A stretch of 64,000 nt of DNA from Protonemura montana. Taxonomy: Eukaryota > Arthropoda > Insecta > Plecoptera > Nemouridae. A model generated the notes under the pieces. That model had not been told where the DNA came from, ran no database searches, and saw only the letters and a program-made list of their open reading frames with translations. Where the stretch lies: the NCBI GenBank assembly GCA_947568835.1, contig OX387606.1, positions 1,922,001 to 1,986,000 of the forward strand, written 5' to 3'. The translations under genes were made by a program, and so were the position numbers. This document shows positions 10,713-21,362 of this stretch, in pieces; positions within the stretch are counted from its first letter, which is position 1, and each line of letters starts with the position of its first letter.

Positions 10713-12693
10713 ATGCTTTCATTGAAGTCGTTTGTCTTTGTATGTGCGGCATTCTATGCAGAAGCTGCGAAAAAATACTGCGATATTACTTGCGGTTCGA
10801 ACAAGCATACGATGTGTCAATACTCTGTAAGTTAATCTCATGTTTAATTAAGTTGGAAGACATTATCATTTAACAAGCGAGCAAAGCGCGAATTACAAAT
10901 TACACGAGTGTACTATAAGCGAAGCTATCGTTCCATTGAATAGAAGTATTATGTTTTGGTGTGGAAGTAATTATACATTTCTTGAAGTAGGTTAATTAGT
11001 TAGATCCATATAAACATGCTTATATTTCTTCAAACTATCCGATGAAGTTGCAGAAGAGAGGTGCACTGTGTGAATTTCTTCTGGGGTACCTATATCATCA
11101 GGATTTTTACCACTCAGGAGATGGACGATTCTTGCATTGAATTTTATAAATTCAAGTTAGAGAAAACAAACGTGTTGAACATGCACAACAACTTACGGAG
11201 CAATACTGCCATGGGAAAGCTGGGTCTGCCAAAGGCCAGCAACATGAAAAAAATGTATTGGGACTACGAGCTCGAAAAGATAGCCCTTCGTTGGGCTAAG
11301 CAGTGCACGTTTGGTCATGATTCGTGCAGAACACTTCGTGAGTAAACGTATACCCAAAGCCACGATTTTCCTAGTGGACTGCTCATTCAAATTTTCTCCA
11401 AAATTACAAGTTTTTCATTTGGAAAAAAGTGAATTCCTGTAAAAGATGGTTGAATGTGTCTTGCTCTGACAACTCTACACAAAGCACGTTAGATGTCTAC
11501 AAAACTAACATGGTCAACTACATTTCAGTTTCCAAAGAGGCTGTCGGTCAAAACATTAACTTCTGGATTTTAAAACAATACTATGAGCCAACTAACAAGT
11601 TTGAAGATTGGGAAAACGAAGCAAAAGCTGTCAACGCCGCTCTGATTGACAGTTATGGACCTACCTATAGGTCGGTTCTTTAGTGCGTTCTTAATGTCAT
11701 TATTTGATAATAGCGTTGAGTGTAGGTTATAGGTAGAGTTTCAACGTCAATGTTACAGTCTCTGCGTGGATGGCCGTCAAATGACCACCTTACTGACAAA
11801 AATGCAGAGTACCGGAACATCTCGTTAAGTGGAGCCACTGCCGTATGAATTTTAATTTAGATATTTCTCGTAGGTTAACTCGCTTTTGAGACTTTTTATG
11901 CTTAAAAAATCTCCATCAATGTTTACCTCAACGATTTATATACACGTAACGATATTAAAAAAAGAGTAACTTACGAGAGATATCGAAATTAAATTTCATA
12001 CGACAGTGGCTCCACTTAACGTGATGTTCCGGTACTCTGCATTTTTGTCGGTAAGGTAGTCATTTTTCACGCAGAGACTGTAACATTGACGTTGTTTCTC
12101 TACCTAGAACCTACACTCAACGATAATAGGTTAAAATTCATGTAACTGGAAGCATATCTGAAACGTAAAATGGACAGAAATGGCTTCTCATTGTTGAGTA
12201 AACGTCTTATTTGGAACTATAAAACATCTCTGATAAACAGACTCTTCAATAATTATGCAACTAAAAACATTGACTTAACATCCAGGGGAGGCAACGGACA
12301 TTTTGTAACAAAAAAAAATCCCGAGTTGGCCACGAAAACCCGCAAAATCAAATGAAACGCTTCTCTCCGATCTGTTTATATATTCTTGGTTCCTCTACGT
12401 GTAGAACAGCGGGTAACTTCACGCAGATGATATGGGCCGACTCTGACCGTGTAGGATGCGCCCTGACCCACTTCAGCAAAAATATGGTACCCGCCTTTCT
12501 GCTCGTGTGCAACTACGCGACGGCTGGCAACTTGCCGGGCAAACCCGTCTACAGGAAGGGCCAACCCTGCGCCAATTGCAAGTGTAGCAGGGATTTCGAA
12601 GGACTGTGCGCCAGGGAGGGTGACAATGAGTCACCATTTGGCGGTTTTGGCAGTTTTGGTAGGTCATCCGGCCCGGCTTTCGTTTTATTTTAG
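10713..12693 (+). CDS. CAP superfamily secreted protein (antigen-5/venom-allergen-like), 4 exons
   Basis: My model joins exons 10713-10826, 11118-11337, 11430-11670 and 12405-12693; all phases close, giving 287 aa. Exon 1 encodes a hydrophobic signal peptide (MLSLKSFVFVCAAF, likely cut near AEA) and then 'YCDITC...HTMC', the Cys pattern at the mature N-terminus of insect antigen-5 proteins. Exon 2 has 'NMHNNLR' and 'ALRWAKQCTFGHDSC'. Exon 4 begins inside the CAP signature GNFTQMIW, then 'LVCNYA' and a C-terminal Cys hinge. A Gly/Phe-rich tail of about 25 residues follows. CAP proteins of this type are secreted; roles range from venom or saliva allergens to unknown. The function here is not determined. 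The exon 3 acceptor (AAAAAAG) has a poor pyrimidine tract and is the weakest boundary. Confidence 0.8.
11714..12122. mobile_element. Foldback MITE in CAP intron 3
   Basis: A roughly 409-bp palindrome has arms of about 190 bp. The left arm starts CGTTGAGTGTAGGTTATAGG and the reverse complement of the right arm starts CGTTGAGTGTAGGTTCTAGG. The sequence GATAATAG occurs immediately outside both ends (11706-11713 and 12122-12129, sharing one base with the right end), giving a 7-8 bp target duplication. No coding capacity. The superfamily is uncertain. Confidence 0.75.
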
Positions 12694-12697
12694 GTTT

Positions 12698-12703
12698 AAT
12701 AAA
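12698..12703 (+). terminator. Poly(A) signal AATAAA of the CAP gene
   Basis: A canonical AATAAA lies 5 bases after the CAP stop codon. This proximity supports the exon 4 stop as the true end of the gene. Confidence 0.6.
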
Positions 12704-13354
12704 GTACATCACAGGTTCGGTATTGTGACTTAGGGGTGCAAGGGTGTTAGCTATGGGATGGCACTGTCATGATCTGCAACACTCTTTAGAAGACTTTCTT
12801 GTCGTGGGCACAAAGGTGTCTGATTCAAGGCTGGATTAATTTAAAATATGCATTAAAATGAGCTACAAATCTACGAGTTGTTCGGGTCTGTACAAACTTA
12901 TTAGAACAGCGTTCTCCTGGTCAGCTACCCTACTACTCATTTGTGTGTATCGAAACAATACTAATCCATGTCAATCCTCTTCTGATTCTAGCATTTGCCG
13001 GCGGAGCGTTTATTCATGTGGCCACTCAGCTCATCGTGTTACCCATCATGTTACCCACCATGCTGTTATGTTAATACACAGATTTCAAAATTGTTTTAGA
13101 TTACCTCGATCAACCAATAAACGTACCTTCTTATTGTAAATAGTGATAGTGTAATAAAATTGTAATACAATTGTAATAGTGGACAATAAAAACAGCATGG
13201 TTACAAGATCGAATAACACAGCACACCCCCATGGTGCGGTCTCTATGGAGGAACTCTGACTGAACGAACAGTCGGGTTACATGACTACCAGAGTCATAAT
13301 AAAAACCAAATCAAATATATGCTTTATAGTAACCCATAACAATATTCACTGTTG
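12704..13354. other. No gene recognised
   Basis: I see no supported feature. The 93-aa ORF at 12858 has no recognisable motif. Confidence 0.35.
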
Positions 13355-13570
13355 ATTTGAAATCTTATTTAAATTGCATACGCTTTCAATGCGCAGAGTA
13401 GTTTATTATCATGAACACTTCTACCGTTTCAAGAGTCGATACCCAAACGGGAACCCGAACCCCGATCTCCCCGTATCGCGGGTGTTGCTCTAACCCATTG
13501 AGCTACTTGGACACTGGGTTTCCGAGACGATTTTAGTGTATTTGATGAGAATGACAGATCTCCATATGGG
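13355..13570 (-). repeat. tRNA-derived SINE, minus orientation
   Basis: On the minus strand the core reads CCAAGTAGCTCAATGGGTTA...GGTTCGGGTTCCCGTTTGGG, a tRNA-like unit with D arm (GCTC/GAGC) and T arm. The position before the anticodon-like triplet is not T in the family, so it is a SINE head and not a functional tRNA. It is followed by the shared tail motif (GCAAGCG...AATGCGC). Confidence 0.65.
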
Positions 13571-13574
13571 ATCT

Positions 13575-13890
13575 CCAAGTTCGGACTGCTACTGCGCATG
13601 AATGATGCGGGACAAAATTTTGAAAAAACTAGTGAAAGTCTGTTCTAAGTCTACTTTATGCGTAAGCATACTTTTATTTCACATAAAAGTTGGTCAGGTT
13701 TTATGATGTGTTAATTTGTGTGAACTATCCCATATGCACGTAAACACATGTAAAAACATGTGATTCTTTACACACTGCGAGACTTTTTTATCTATTTTTT
13801 TTTCTCTAATTTTTCTCTCAACATTCCCTTGTTTTCCCACTTTGAAACTTTCAGCAAATAGAGTTTATACTTAAAGCTATCAAATATAAA
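13575..13890. repeat. Dispersed repeat family C, copy 1
   Basis: This segment matches 27070-27370 in inverted orientation, including CATATGCACGTAAACACATG and the block around GAGTTTATACTTAAAGCTAT. The two copies are about 13 kb apart. No ORF. Confidence 0.6.
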
Positions 13891-14265
13891 AATTTCAAAA
13901 AAATTAAAACACGTCTTGGAGAGATAATAGGAGATAAAACAATAAAGTGGAAGGGGGATATATATTTTTTTTCATGTGCGAAATTTATATTTTATAAAAC
14001 AAAATTTAAATACCTTTCAAGTTATATTTTTTCATTAATCTATCTTATCTACAGCCGACGCAGTTTGAGAAAGAAAAGCGGCGCGTGTACTCCAAAATTC
14101 AGTGCCGTCCCGCCGTTTCGGGGCCGTACCGGGCGAACCATTCGAATCAGAGGCAAACAATAAAATACGCTAACAATAGAAATGATGTGGTCATCATCCT
14201 ATCAAGTTTGATCGATTTCTGGGAGGTGACGGTTCTTTGGTCGGTTGATTTGACATGGAATGACC

Positions 14266-15012
14266 CATTTAGAAAGTTGTTGAAATCGTTTATGAATCAA
14301 AACTAATTACTCGCTTTGAACAGTTATTGGTTCTTTTCGATTATGTATTGTTACTGACGTAGTGAAAAAATATGGATCAAAATTACGCCAGAGAGCTGAC
14401 CGTCTAAAGTAACGCGAGTTGTGTTGTGCATGACGTTTTATTTCTGGTAATAAATTGAAAAAGAATAAACATTGCAATGTTTGAAACAAGCCTCAAACAA
14501 AAAAACAGCGCCAGGAAAGTTAGTGAAATTTTAAGAAAAACTTATTTGATAAAATACATTTATTTATTTATTTTATTTCTTTTCTTCTTTTAATTTTTCA
14601 CAATTATATACAAATAATGCATTTTAGGTACACATATAGAAAACAGGAAATTAAGTAGTGAAAAATCCCTCATAAGTGTGGTAATGGTGAGGTTAGATAA
14701 CTTCTCATCTTCTAACAAATGATTATACTAAACTACTAACATGAGACAAACATTGATTCACTACTAACAGGTGATCTTAAAAGATGATGAAAGACAGAGA
14801 ATTGAGAGAGAATTGTGTCCTTTTCTGATGATCAATTCAATAATGTTGGCTTTCAACTTATTTATTTCTTTTACAGGAAGATTTACATGAAAAGGAAGAT
14901 TTAAGAATTTTACTGCGAGTTCAACTAAACAGTAAACATTTTCTTGATAATGCAAATAAAGAAACAAAAATAATACGTAAGGAGCTGAAAACGTGTAGGA
15001 TAATTTATGAAG
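14266..15012 (+). repeat. Dispersed repeat family A, copy 2
   Basis: The blocks at 14266-14560 and 14885-15012 match copy 1 at 3835-4260. The intervening 320 bp are absent from copy 1 and look like a later insertion. The second block reads as an open exon-like peptide (EDLRILLRVQLNSK...) ending at a GTAAGT donor at about 15013. Confidence 0.55.
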
Positions 15013-15485
15013 GTAAGTAATGTCCGGTCAGAGAAATATAAGGGAACCTCTATGTCCGGTCTAAAGACAGTTTAAAAGTATAACGACAGTTGTTATCGCC
15101 GTGGATAGGTACAGCCAATCAGATATGCCATTTTCATCGCAACTGATCTGCATCTCATCTGCAGTTGCTTTTATAGGTGGACGTGTTGTATGAAATATAC
15201 TTCATACTTGTCAGAGAATATTAAAACCGTTGACTAAAACCGGGTGTAGCTGTATCTTATTGATACGGCCGATATTTAAGCGTGACTACGTTCAACTACG
15301 TTCAACTACCGCGTAGCCACGTAGGTCAACTACAGTACTGACCATACTTCACATGCAAGTTTTACATCTCTCTTTATTTGGGTTGTGTTTTCATATCTAA
15401 TTTACATACTGAAGGACTTTACAGATTGGGATGGAAGTGTCATCTTGCGATATATATATTTTATTTTGGATTATTCTAATGACGA
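15013..15485. other. No gene recognised
   Basis: Apart from a short tandem (TACGTTCAAC) near 15287 I see nothing to annotate. Confidence 0.3.
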
Positions 15486-15631
15486 GTGCTAAAAACGCCG
15501 CCTCCTCTCACGCCTCCAATATTTAGTTCATCGAAAATTTAAAAAAAGTACTTTTAGAGAATTATCTGAACTATTGAATGATAATAAATCGCATTCTGTC
15601 CTTTGTTTCCTGTAGGCTGTAGGGCTTGTTA
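15486..15631 (+). repeat. Direct repeat D, left unit
   Basis: About 145 bp is shared with 17846-17995 (CTCCTCTCACGCCTCCAATA ... TGTAGGCTGTAGGGCTTGTT). The TIR element at 15632 lies between the two units, apparently inserted in the left unit. Confidence 0.7.
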
Positions 15632-16100
15632 CACTCTAAATAAACATGAGTGAAATGTTCACTCTTTGAAAGAGTCACGTCTTTTTTGACTCATTCATGA
15701 GTGAATTTCAGTTTTATTGACTCTTTGGAGAGTTGTTATTCCACTCATTTAGAAAGAGTGAGCAGATTTAGCTCTTTATATGAGTGGCAGAGATCGTTGA
15801 ATCATTAACAAGGGCGATAATAACTCACAAAAAAGTGAATTAGCGGACAAATGCAGATAGATTATTTCTTGCTTATGCGACCAAATTCGTTGACAAAGAT
15901 AATATCTGTACTAAAACACATGGGAAATACAGGCGTCAGCAACCTCGCTCTGGACGACTCTCTCACTTTCTGTGTTTTGGGTTAGCGCGTTCGAGTATTC
16001 ATGAATCACAACGCGCGACAGTGTCTTCCAGTGAACGTATTTGTCCGTTACGCGGTGCGGTATGTGAGTCCACCCACTATCGGTGTTCCTCTGCGAAGTC

Positions 16101-16827
16101 ATGGGTGATGTTGAAAAGTTTGACATCGAGACCTTGCGTGTGTATTTAGTGGCGAATGGAGTCTCCGAGACGTTGGCAGACGCTATCAAAGGTAAGCCCT
16201 ATTTTTCTTACTAAAATTATAAAACCAGTGGCATAATAGAGGCTTATTAGTTAATTGTACTGAAATGAAATGTATGCCAAATGATCAGTTTCGTCACTAT
16301 TCACTACCAAACACGGCCAAAATAATTCAATCTTGCACCACAGTCCACACATTTATTTGTTATTATGCAGAAAATGCATGAGTTATAGGTCAAAAGAAAG
16401 TTTTTTATGAGGTTTTTATACGATTCTTTTTTTTATAATAAAGCATTCAAAACAACCAGACTGTTCGAATGTCAACGAATATCGACGGCAAGAGAGCGCA
16501 GTGATAGAGCTAATTGTTTTCCATTTGTCCCTAACAGTGAGGACGGCAGCAGTGCCTCAACTGAAAGATCACCGACAGCTGTTTCTATCAAAAGCTTGGT
16601 GCAATTCGTTGAGGTATGTACACCGCATCATTTTAAAAGTCCACGACCTGAAGGATCTCCGTCAAAATCGTCTCTAATCTGACTGCAATGTATTCTTTCA
16701 GGTACAGACAGACAGGGATAGACATCGGGCATCTCGTCAAAACGAGGATCCAGAGCAATTTGCAGCCATCTCTCGTCTACGTCGGGCCACCAGGCAGCGA
16801 AAACTGCAGTTATTTTATCATTGCTGA
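16101..16827 (+). CDS. Small spliced gene within TIR element (SAM-like start), 3 exons
   Basis: My model joins exons 16101-16191, 16444-16613 and 16702-16827: phases 1 then 0, 128 aa. Donors are GTAAGC and GTATGT; the exon 3 acceptor is TTCTTTCAG. Exon 1 reads MGDVEKFDIETLRVYLVANG..., which resembles the start of SAM-like domains found at the head of some transposon-encoded proteins, though only the first helix or two are present. Exon 2 is Ser-rich (SEDGSSASTERSP) and exon 3 is Arg/Gln-rich. The stop in exon 3 may be decay or a missed donor. It could be the first exons of the element's own transposase or a captured host gene. Confidence 0.35.
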
Positions 16828-17047
16828 TATGCACTGCATTCCAGTCAGGACTTCATCAGTTAAGGCCTTTGACACACTATTCAAAACCTTTTTTGTCTTA
16901 AGTGTCACTTACCCATCTTAACTAAGTCGTTTTTATAATTTCATTGAAGCACAAATCTATGACATGGATATTAAGTCCCTTCTGGCAATGGACGGATTGC
17001 ATGCCTCACTCATTAATTTGGATATTGCAGAGAAGATGGACTAGATT

Positions 17048-17246
17048 TTAATATTATTAACACTATAACCGTCTAAAAAATTGATGCCCAAACCGGGACT
17101 CGAACCCTGATCTTCACCTATCACATAGATGGAGTTCGGGGTTCGAGTTCCCGTTTGGGCATCAATTTTTGAGACGGTTTTAGTGTTGATAATAATAAAA
17201 TACCCCGCGCATTGCAAGCGTTTGCAATTTCAATACGATTTCATCT
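17048..17246. repeat. tRNA-derived SINE, snapback copy with 12-bp TSD
   Basis: ATGGACTAGATT flanks the insert at 17036-17047 and 17247-17258, a clear target duplication. The insert contains two tRNA-like 3' halves in head-to-head inverted orientation (TTGATGCCCAAAC ... GTTTGGGCATCAA), then the family tail (ATACCCCGCGCATTGCAAGC). The size and duplication fit LINE-mediated insertion of a rearranged transcript. Confidence 0.8.
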
Positions 17247-17845
17247 ATGGACTAGATTGTATTATTTAACAATATTCAGCATTGTCTGAAATCTGCAATC
17301 TCTGATATATTTATCTGAAAAAACAAATAACTGAATTAAATTTATTGAGATGATATATTCTTGTGCTGACCTGCACCAATAGGATCAAATAATTGCATCC
17401 TCCAAGTGGTACTAGATAAGCCAACCCAAGTGGCCGGCAATATTAATATCTTTGCTAGATAATGATTATTTGTATTTCAACAATAAAAAAACATGTTTTT
17501 TTAAATAATTATTTCCAGTATATTCAATATTTAATATGAAGATCCCCATACCTCAATGGAGTGAAAATCACTCTTCCTAGTGTCACTTCCTTTCAATCGT
17601 CGAAATGACTATTCCCATACCACGAAGGAGTGAAAATCACTCTTTCTAGTGTCAGTATATTTGACTCTTTGAAAGAGTGATTTAAGTTCTTACTTTCAAA
17701 GGAGTGAATTTGACTCACATTGTGGTGGATAGCTTTTCTACTCCGAAAGAGTGAAAAAATGACTCTTTTGGAGTGGAATTTGACTCATGTTATTTTAGCG
17801 TGTACACATTTGCCTTTTTGCGTAATTTAACATTGGTCTTATGGA

Positions 17846-17995
17846 GAGCATTAAAAACGTCAACTCCTCTCACGCCTCCAATATTTAGTTTATCGAAAAT
17901 AAAAAAAGTACTTCTAGAGAATTGTCTGAACTATTGAATGATAATAAGTCGCATTCTATACTTAGCTTCCTGTAGGCTGTAGGGCTTGTTACACA
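17846..17995 (+). repeat. Direct repeat D, right unit
   Basis: This is the second unit of the repeat at 15486-15631. Its right end (CTTGTTACACATGTGCC) represents the uninterrupted form of the site where the TIR element sits. Confidence 0.7.
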
Positions 17996-19694
17996 TGTGC
18001 CATTTTGAAGAGCAAATCCGTACATGCCTCCCTACATAATGCGCTTTAAGACGTAGTCACGTCAAAAGCATTAGACACTTTTTAAAAACTTTGTACATTT
18101 TCATACTTATAAAAAAACAATTTGCTGAAAAATGCAGGGAAGCTTTCAGAAAACTTAGGGCAGCTGTTTAGGCAAAACAAAAACTGCAAACACACAAAAA
18201 TAAAAAACGTGCTTTTAAGGGGGGCAATTGCTCTAATCAAATATTTTGTTTCATTCTTGAGTTGAACCGTTGCTTTCAGATAGCTGAAATGAAAGCAACT
18301 TCTAGTTTTCAAATGAAGCACAATCTGTTGTTGAGATGTGGCTTTAGATTTTTATTTTTACAAATGATATAGTACAGTCCTCGTTGATGGCTGTTACATA
18401 GGTACCTTCGGGGTATAAGATAACAACTTATCTTTGGGTATGAGATTTAACTTTAGCGCTGCCGTTGACCTAGGAGTCGCAAATACCAACGTTCCCTCCT
18501 AGGTGCCAGCACCCATGCAACTTTGTTCAAAGCCTGTAGCTGCTGCTTCGCAGAGTAAGCGCTAAGCGCCGAAGTTCGGCCAGGAGCTTAAAGTGGCTAG
18601 CTATGGTGGTAGGATTCCCGGCTTTCGCTGAGTAGGTGACTTTCGTTCCTCGACGCTCACAACGTAGAACGTTCGTAACTGGACTGAAGAACTCAGCGAA
18701 GCGACACACTGTGAACTGGTGAACTGGTGAACTGGTTCTGCTGTCAGGTGAATTTTTCATATTACATATAATCACCGATCTCTCCTGCACGTGTACGTAC
18801 GCTGATAGAGGAGAAGCTAGCCATTCCAGGATTGTCCCTACAGCTCACGGTGCACATGCACTCCGTGCTAAACAATGTAAAGCGAGGGTTGTGGCGCCCG
18901 GGAATGGCACACCGTAAGTTTGCTCTGGGCCACCGAATGCTAAGTATACCTACGCCAAAGTGCGCCATAGCTGTAACCTAATTAGGTTACAATGTAATGC
19001 ACGCCCTAATTAGGCTTTCAATGTAATGCATGCATTTGGTTGGGATTCTGCAGGCAAATTTGGCACCATGTGCTTATTTTTAAGGGTAGAATATTCCATA
19101 AACCCAAGAATAAATGTTATTAATTATAAATTATCAATGATATCATCGATAAGTTGTGTTTTACTCTGTTTTGACAATTCTGGCCCTATTTCACTAGTTC
19201 AGCCATAGACAGCAAAGTGATATATAATAATGGGTAGGATGCTGATAAGGATTCATTTGACACACAAGACAAATGCTAGAAACACCTAGAAATATTATCA
19301 GGGTAAGGCTACACATAGATATTTTTATTCTCCTCTCCCAGCAATTTTCTGATCTTCAGTAACTTTCCATAGGACAAAAATGGAAGCAATTCTTATGACC
19401 TTCAAATTTAACGACGCTCACAGTGGCTACTGGCGAGACTCTTTGGTGCTGGTGTAAAGTTTAAACAGAAATTATGGACCACGGCGACCTAAAAAGGGAG
19501 TAGCTCCCCCTCCCCTCAAAATCAACAGCAAGTTATTTCAGGAGCAATTATGTGCTCTTTAGGATATCGATTGGGCTAGGACACTCGTCTGGAAAACACT
19601 TACAATTGATTGTTTTACAACAGTAAACTTCATTCCAGCAATCAAGATGCCAAATCCTGGACAAATTAATAATTAATTGTCTGTTAAAATACCA
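17996..19694. other. No gene recognised
   Basis: Only short ORFs without motifs are present. A small GAACTGGT triplet repeat lies near 18713 and a duplicated 'CCTAATTAGG..CAATGTAATGCA' near 18976-19032. I cannot support any gene. Confidence 0.35.
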
Positions 19695-19744
19695 GCGTTT
19701 AGGAATTTGTAATAGATGTGAATTGTTAGTTGATTCCCTGTAAG

Positions 19745-19957
19745 ATGGCAGTGTTAAACGCATCCGGGGGTGTAATACGGGACGCGGTGTGCATTTTCCC
19801 GTTCCACACATTTTCTACCGTGGCACAAGGGGAGTGTATCACGTGGGTGTCTAGCTATGCGTCTAGATTTGATTTGGAACAAAACACTACTGAATGTCTA
19901 AGCCGATTTGCGATAAAAATGTTCCGAGAATCGCTAATACCAGAGCCATTTAACTAA
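19745..19957 (+). CDS. Conserved short ORF in duplicated segment E
   Basis: A 70-aa ORF (MAVLNASGGVIRDAVCIFPF...) is retained almost unchanged in the second copy of the segment (54847-55158, extended there to about 102 aa). Only two substitutions fall in the shared reading frame, one silent. I do not recognise the protein. It has no signal peptide, and its Cys, Phe and Arg content does not suggest a known domain. It may be an exon fragment of a mobile element. Confidence 0.25.
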   Translation: MAVLNASGGVIRDAVCIFPFHTFSTVAQGECITWVSSYASRFDLEQNTTECLSRFAIKMFRESLIPEPFN

Positions 19958-20411
19958 AAAATCCATCTGATGCTAATAATTGAATTTCGAAATTTTTTAA
20001 AGCACTATTACATTCGGCTTCGAGACCTGATTTCAAATCAGTTTAAATTTATGTTCTAATGTTGAAACTACCCTCTCTAGCATCAATTTACCGTGATCAA
20101 CCAGCAAGGTTACTGGGCTGCTCGTGCTCCATCTCGCCAAACCATCGTAATCGCCTGGTGATATTATTATAAAACCCAGCAATGCGGGAATTCCATGAAA
20201 ATCAACATTGAGATAAGCACCCGCCAAGTCAAAGTACCTATCATTTAATCGATTTTCGAAATTTGAAAAAATATACATTACTTTCCAAAATGTTCCATGC
20301 GGAAATCTTTTTCGAACGACATCCTAGCCCCAGATTTAGCGACTTGACATAATTTCTCACCCAACAATTTCAATGTGACATGGTCATGATCGTAAATTTA
20401 TGGTATGAGGG

Positions 20412-20929
20412 TAGGGTTGCCATAATAAAAGTTTCGTAAGGCGGGACAAATTTTAGCAAACAAAAAGTAGTTAGGCCGCAGGCTCGGGGGAAAGACAGAG
20501 CTCCCCAAAAAATAATGGTGTGGATGTGGGAACAGGATTTGAGGGCCATTTTCAGCAAATTTACGTGTTTTAGATATATGAAGGTTTTTCTTGGCACTTG
20601 AAATCCTTAGTCATATTTATGCACCAACTTTCAATTTATCAGCAGGCAATTTAGGTGTAATTTGCATAACTATTTAAAAAAATATATATTTTATCATATA
20701 TTTTTAAATTTTTTTATTTGTGACAGTTCACGTACAATAATAATGTCATTGGCACAATTAGAGGAACAATTAGCTATTTATAAAGAACAATGCGAATGCA
20801 ATGTTCGATTTCGCGATTTTTTAAAAGAAAATTACGATCGAGCGGGACATTTGTCCCGCTCCGCGGGACGCGGGACTGTTGAGTGAAAAGCGGGACTGTC
20901 CCGCCGTAACGGGACGTATGGGAACCCTA
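20412..20929. mobile_element. hAT-type MITE (518 bp)
   Basis: The ends are TAGGGTTGCCATA and, reverse-complemented, TAGGGTTCCCATA. Flanks are TATGAGGG (20404-20411) and TATGAGAG (20930-20937), an 8-bp duplication with one mismatch. The duplicated segment at 55500 shows the empty site (CAATGAGAGG). The right half holds GC-rich inverted GCGGGAC/GTCCCGC clusters. No transposase. Confidence 0.85.
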
Positions 20930-21362
20930 TATGAGAGGCTGACAGCGACTTCCAAGCGTGTTTATATAAGCAATATGCACCCAGTCTATCGGGTTGCAAT
21001 TTACAATTTAGTTCAGTAGCAAGCATTTTACATGCCGAAATTAGCAGCTGACTAGATTTGACATAACGTGGGTACACGGGTACGATTTATAGCTAAGAAA
21101 AATAAATTATTGTAGGTACTGAGTCAGCGCTGTTTCAAACTCGTTCATGACATCGCTCTGGGGTGCATTGTGACAATATTCTTTCTGTACCGAGCTAAAC
21201 TTCTCGGTGCAATAAATTGAACTAATTAACGGTGTGACTAATAATGAAAATATACGACAAATCAGGGAACAAGAAATCACCCTTTATGTACTTATTACTA
21301 TTTTTTATTGATTTCTTATTGAACCACGCAGCACCAAAACTGTATGCACATGGCGCTAATGA

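Larger units (their letters stand above)
15632..17802. mobile_element. 2.2-kb TIR transposon with GAGTGA-type subterminal clusters
   Basis: The left end is CACTCTAAATAAACATGAGT; the right end reverse-complemented is CACGCTAAAATAACATGAGT. TA lies outside each end (15630-15631 and 17803-17804). The empty-site sequence GTTACACAT is seen in the second copy of repeat D, consistent with a TA duplication. The first and last 170-260 bp are packed with GAGTG/CACTC and GAGTC/GACTC half-sites in both orientations, as for transposase-binding arrays. The interior holds a small spliced gene and a SINE-derived insertion. I cannot assign a superfamily. Confidence 0.65.
19695..21362 (+). repeat. Duplicated segment E, copy 1 (interrupted by a hAT MITE)
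   Basis: Apart from the 518-bp MITE at 20412, this segment matches 54797-55870 collinearly, from TTCCCTGTAAGA to TTATTGAACCACGCAG. Homology is nearly perfect in the first 215 bp and lower beyond. This could be a dispersed element or an old duplication. Confidence 0.75.
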
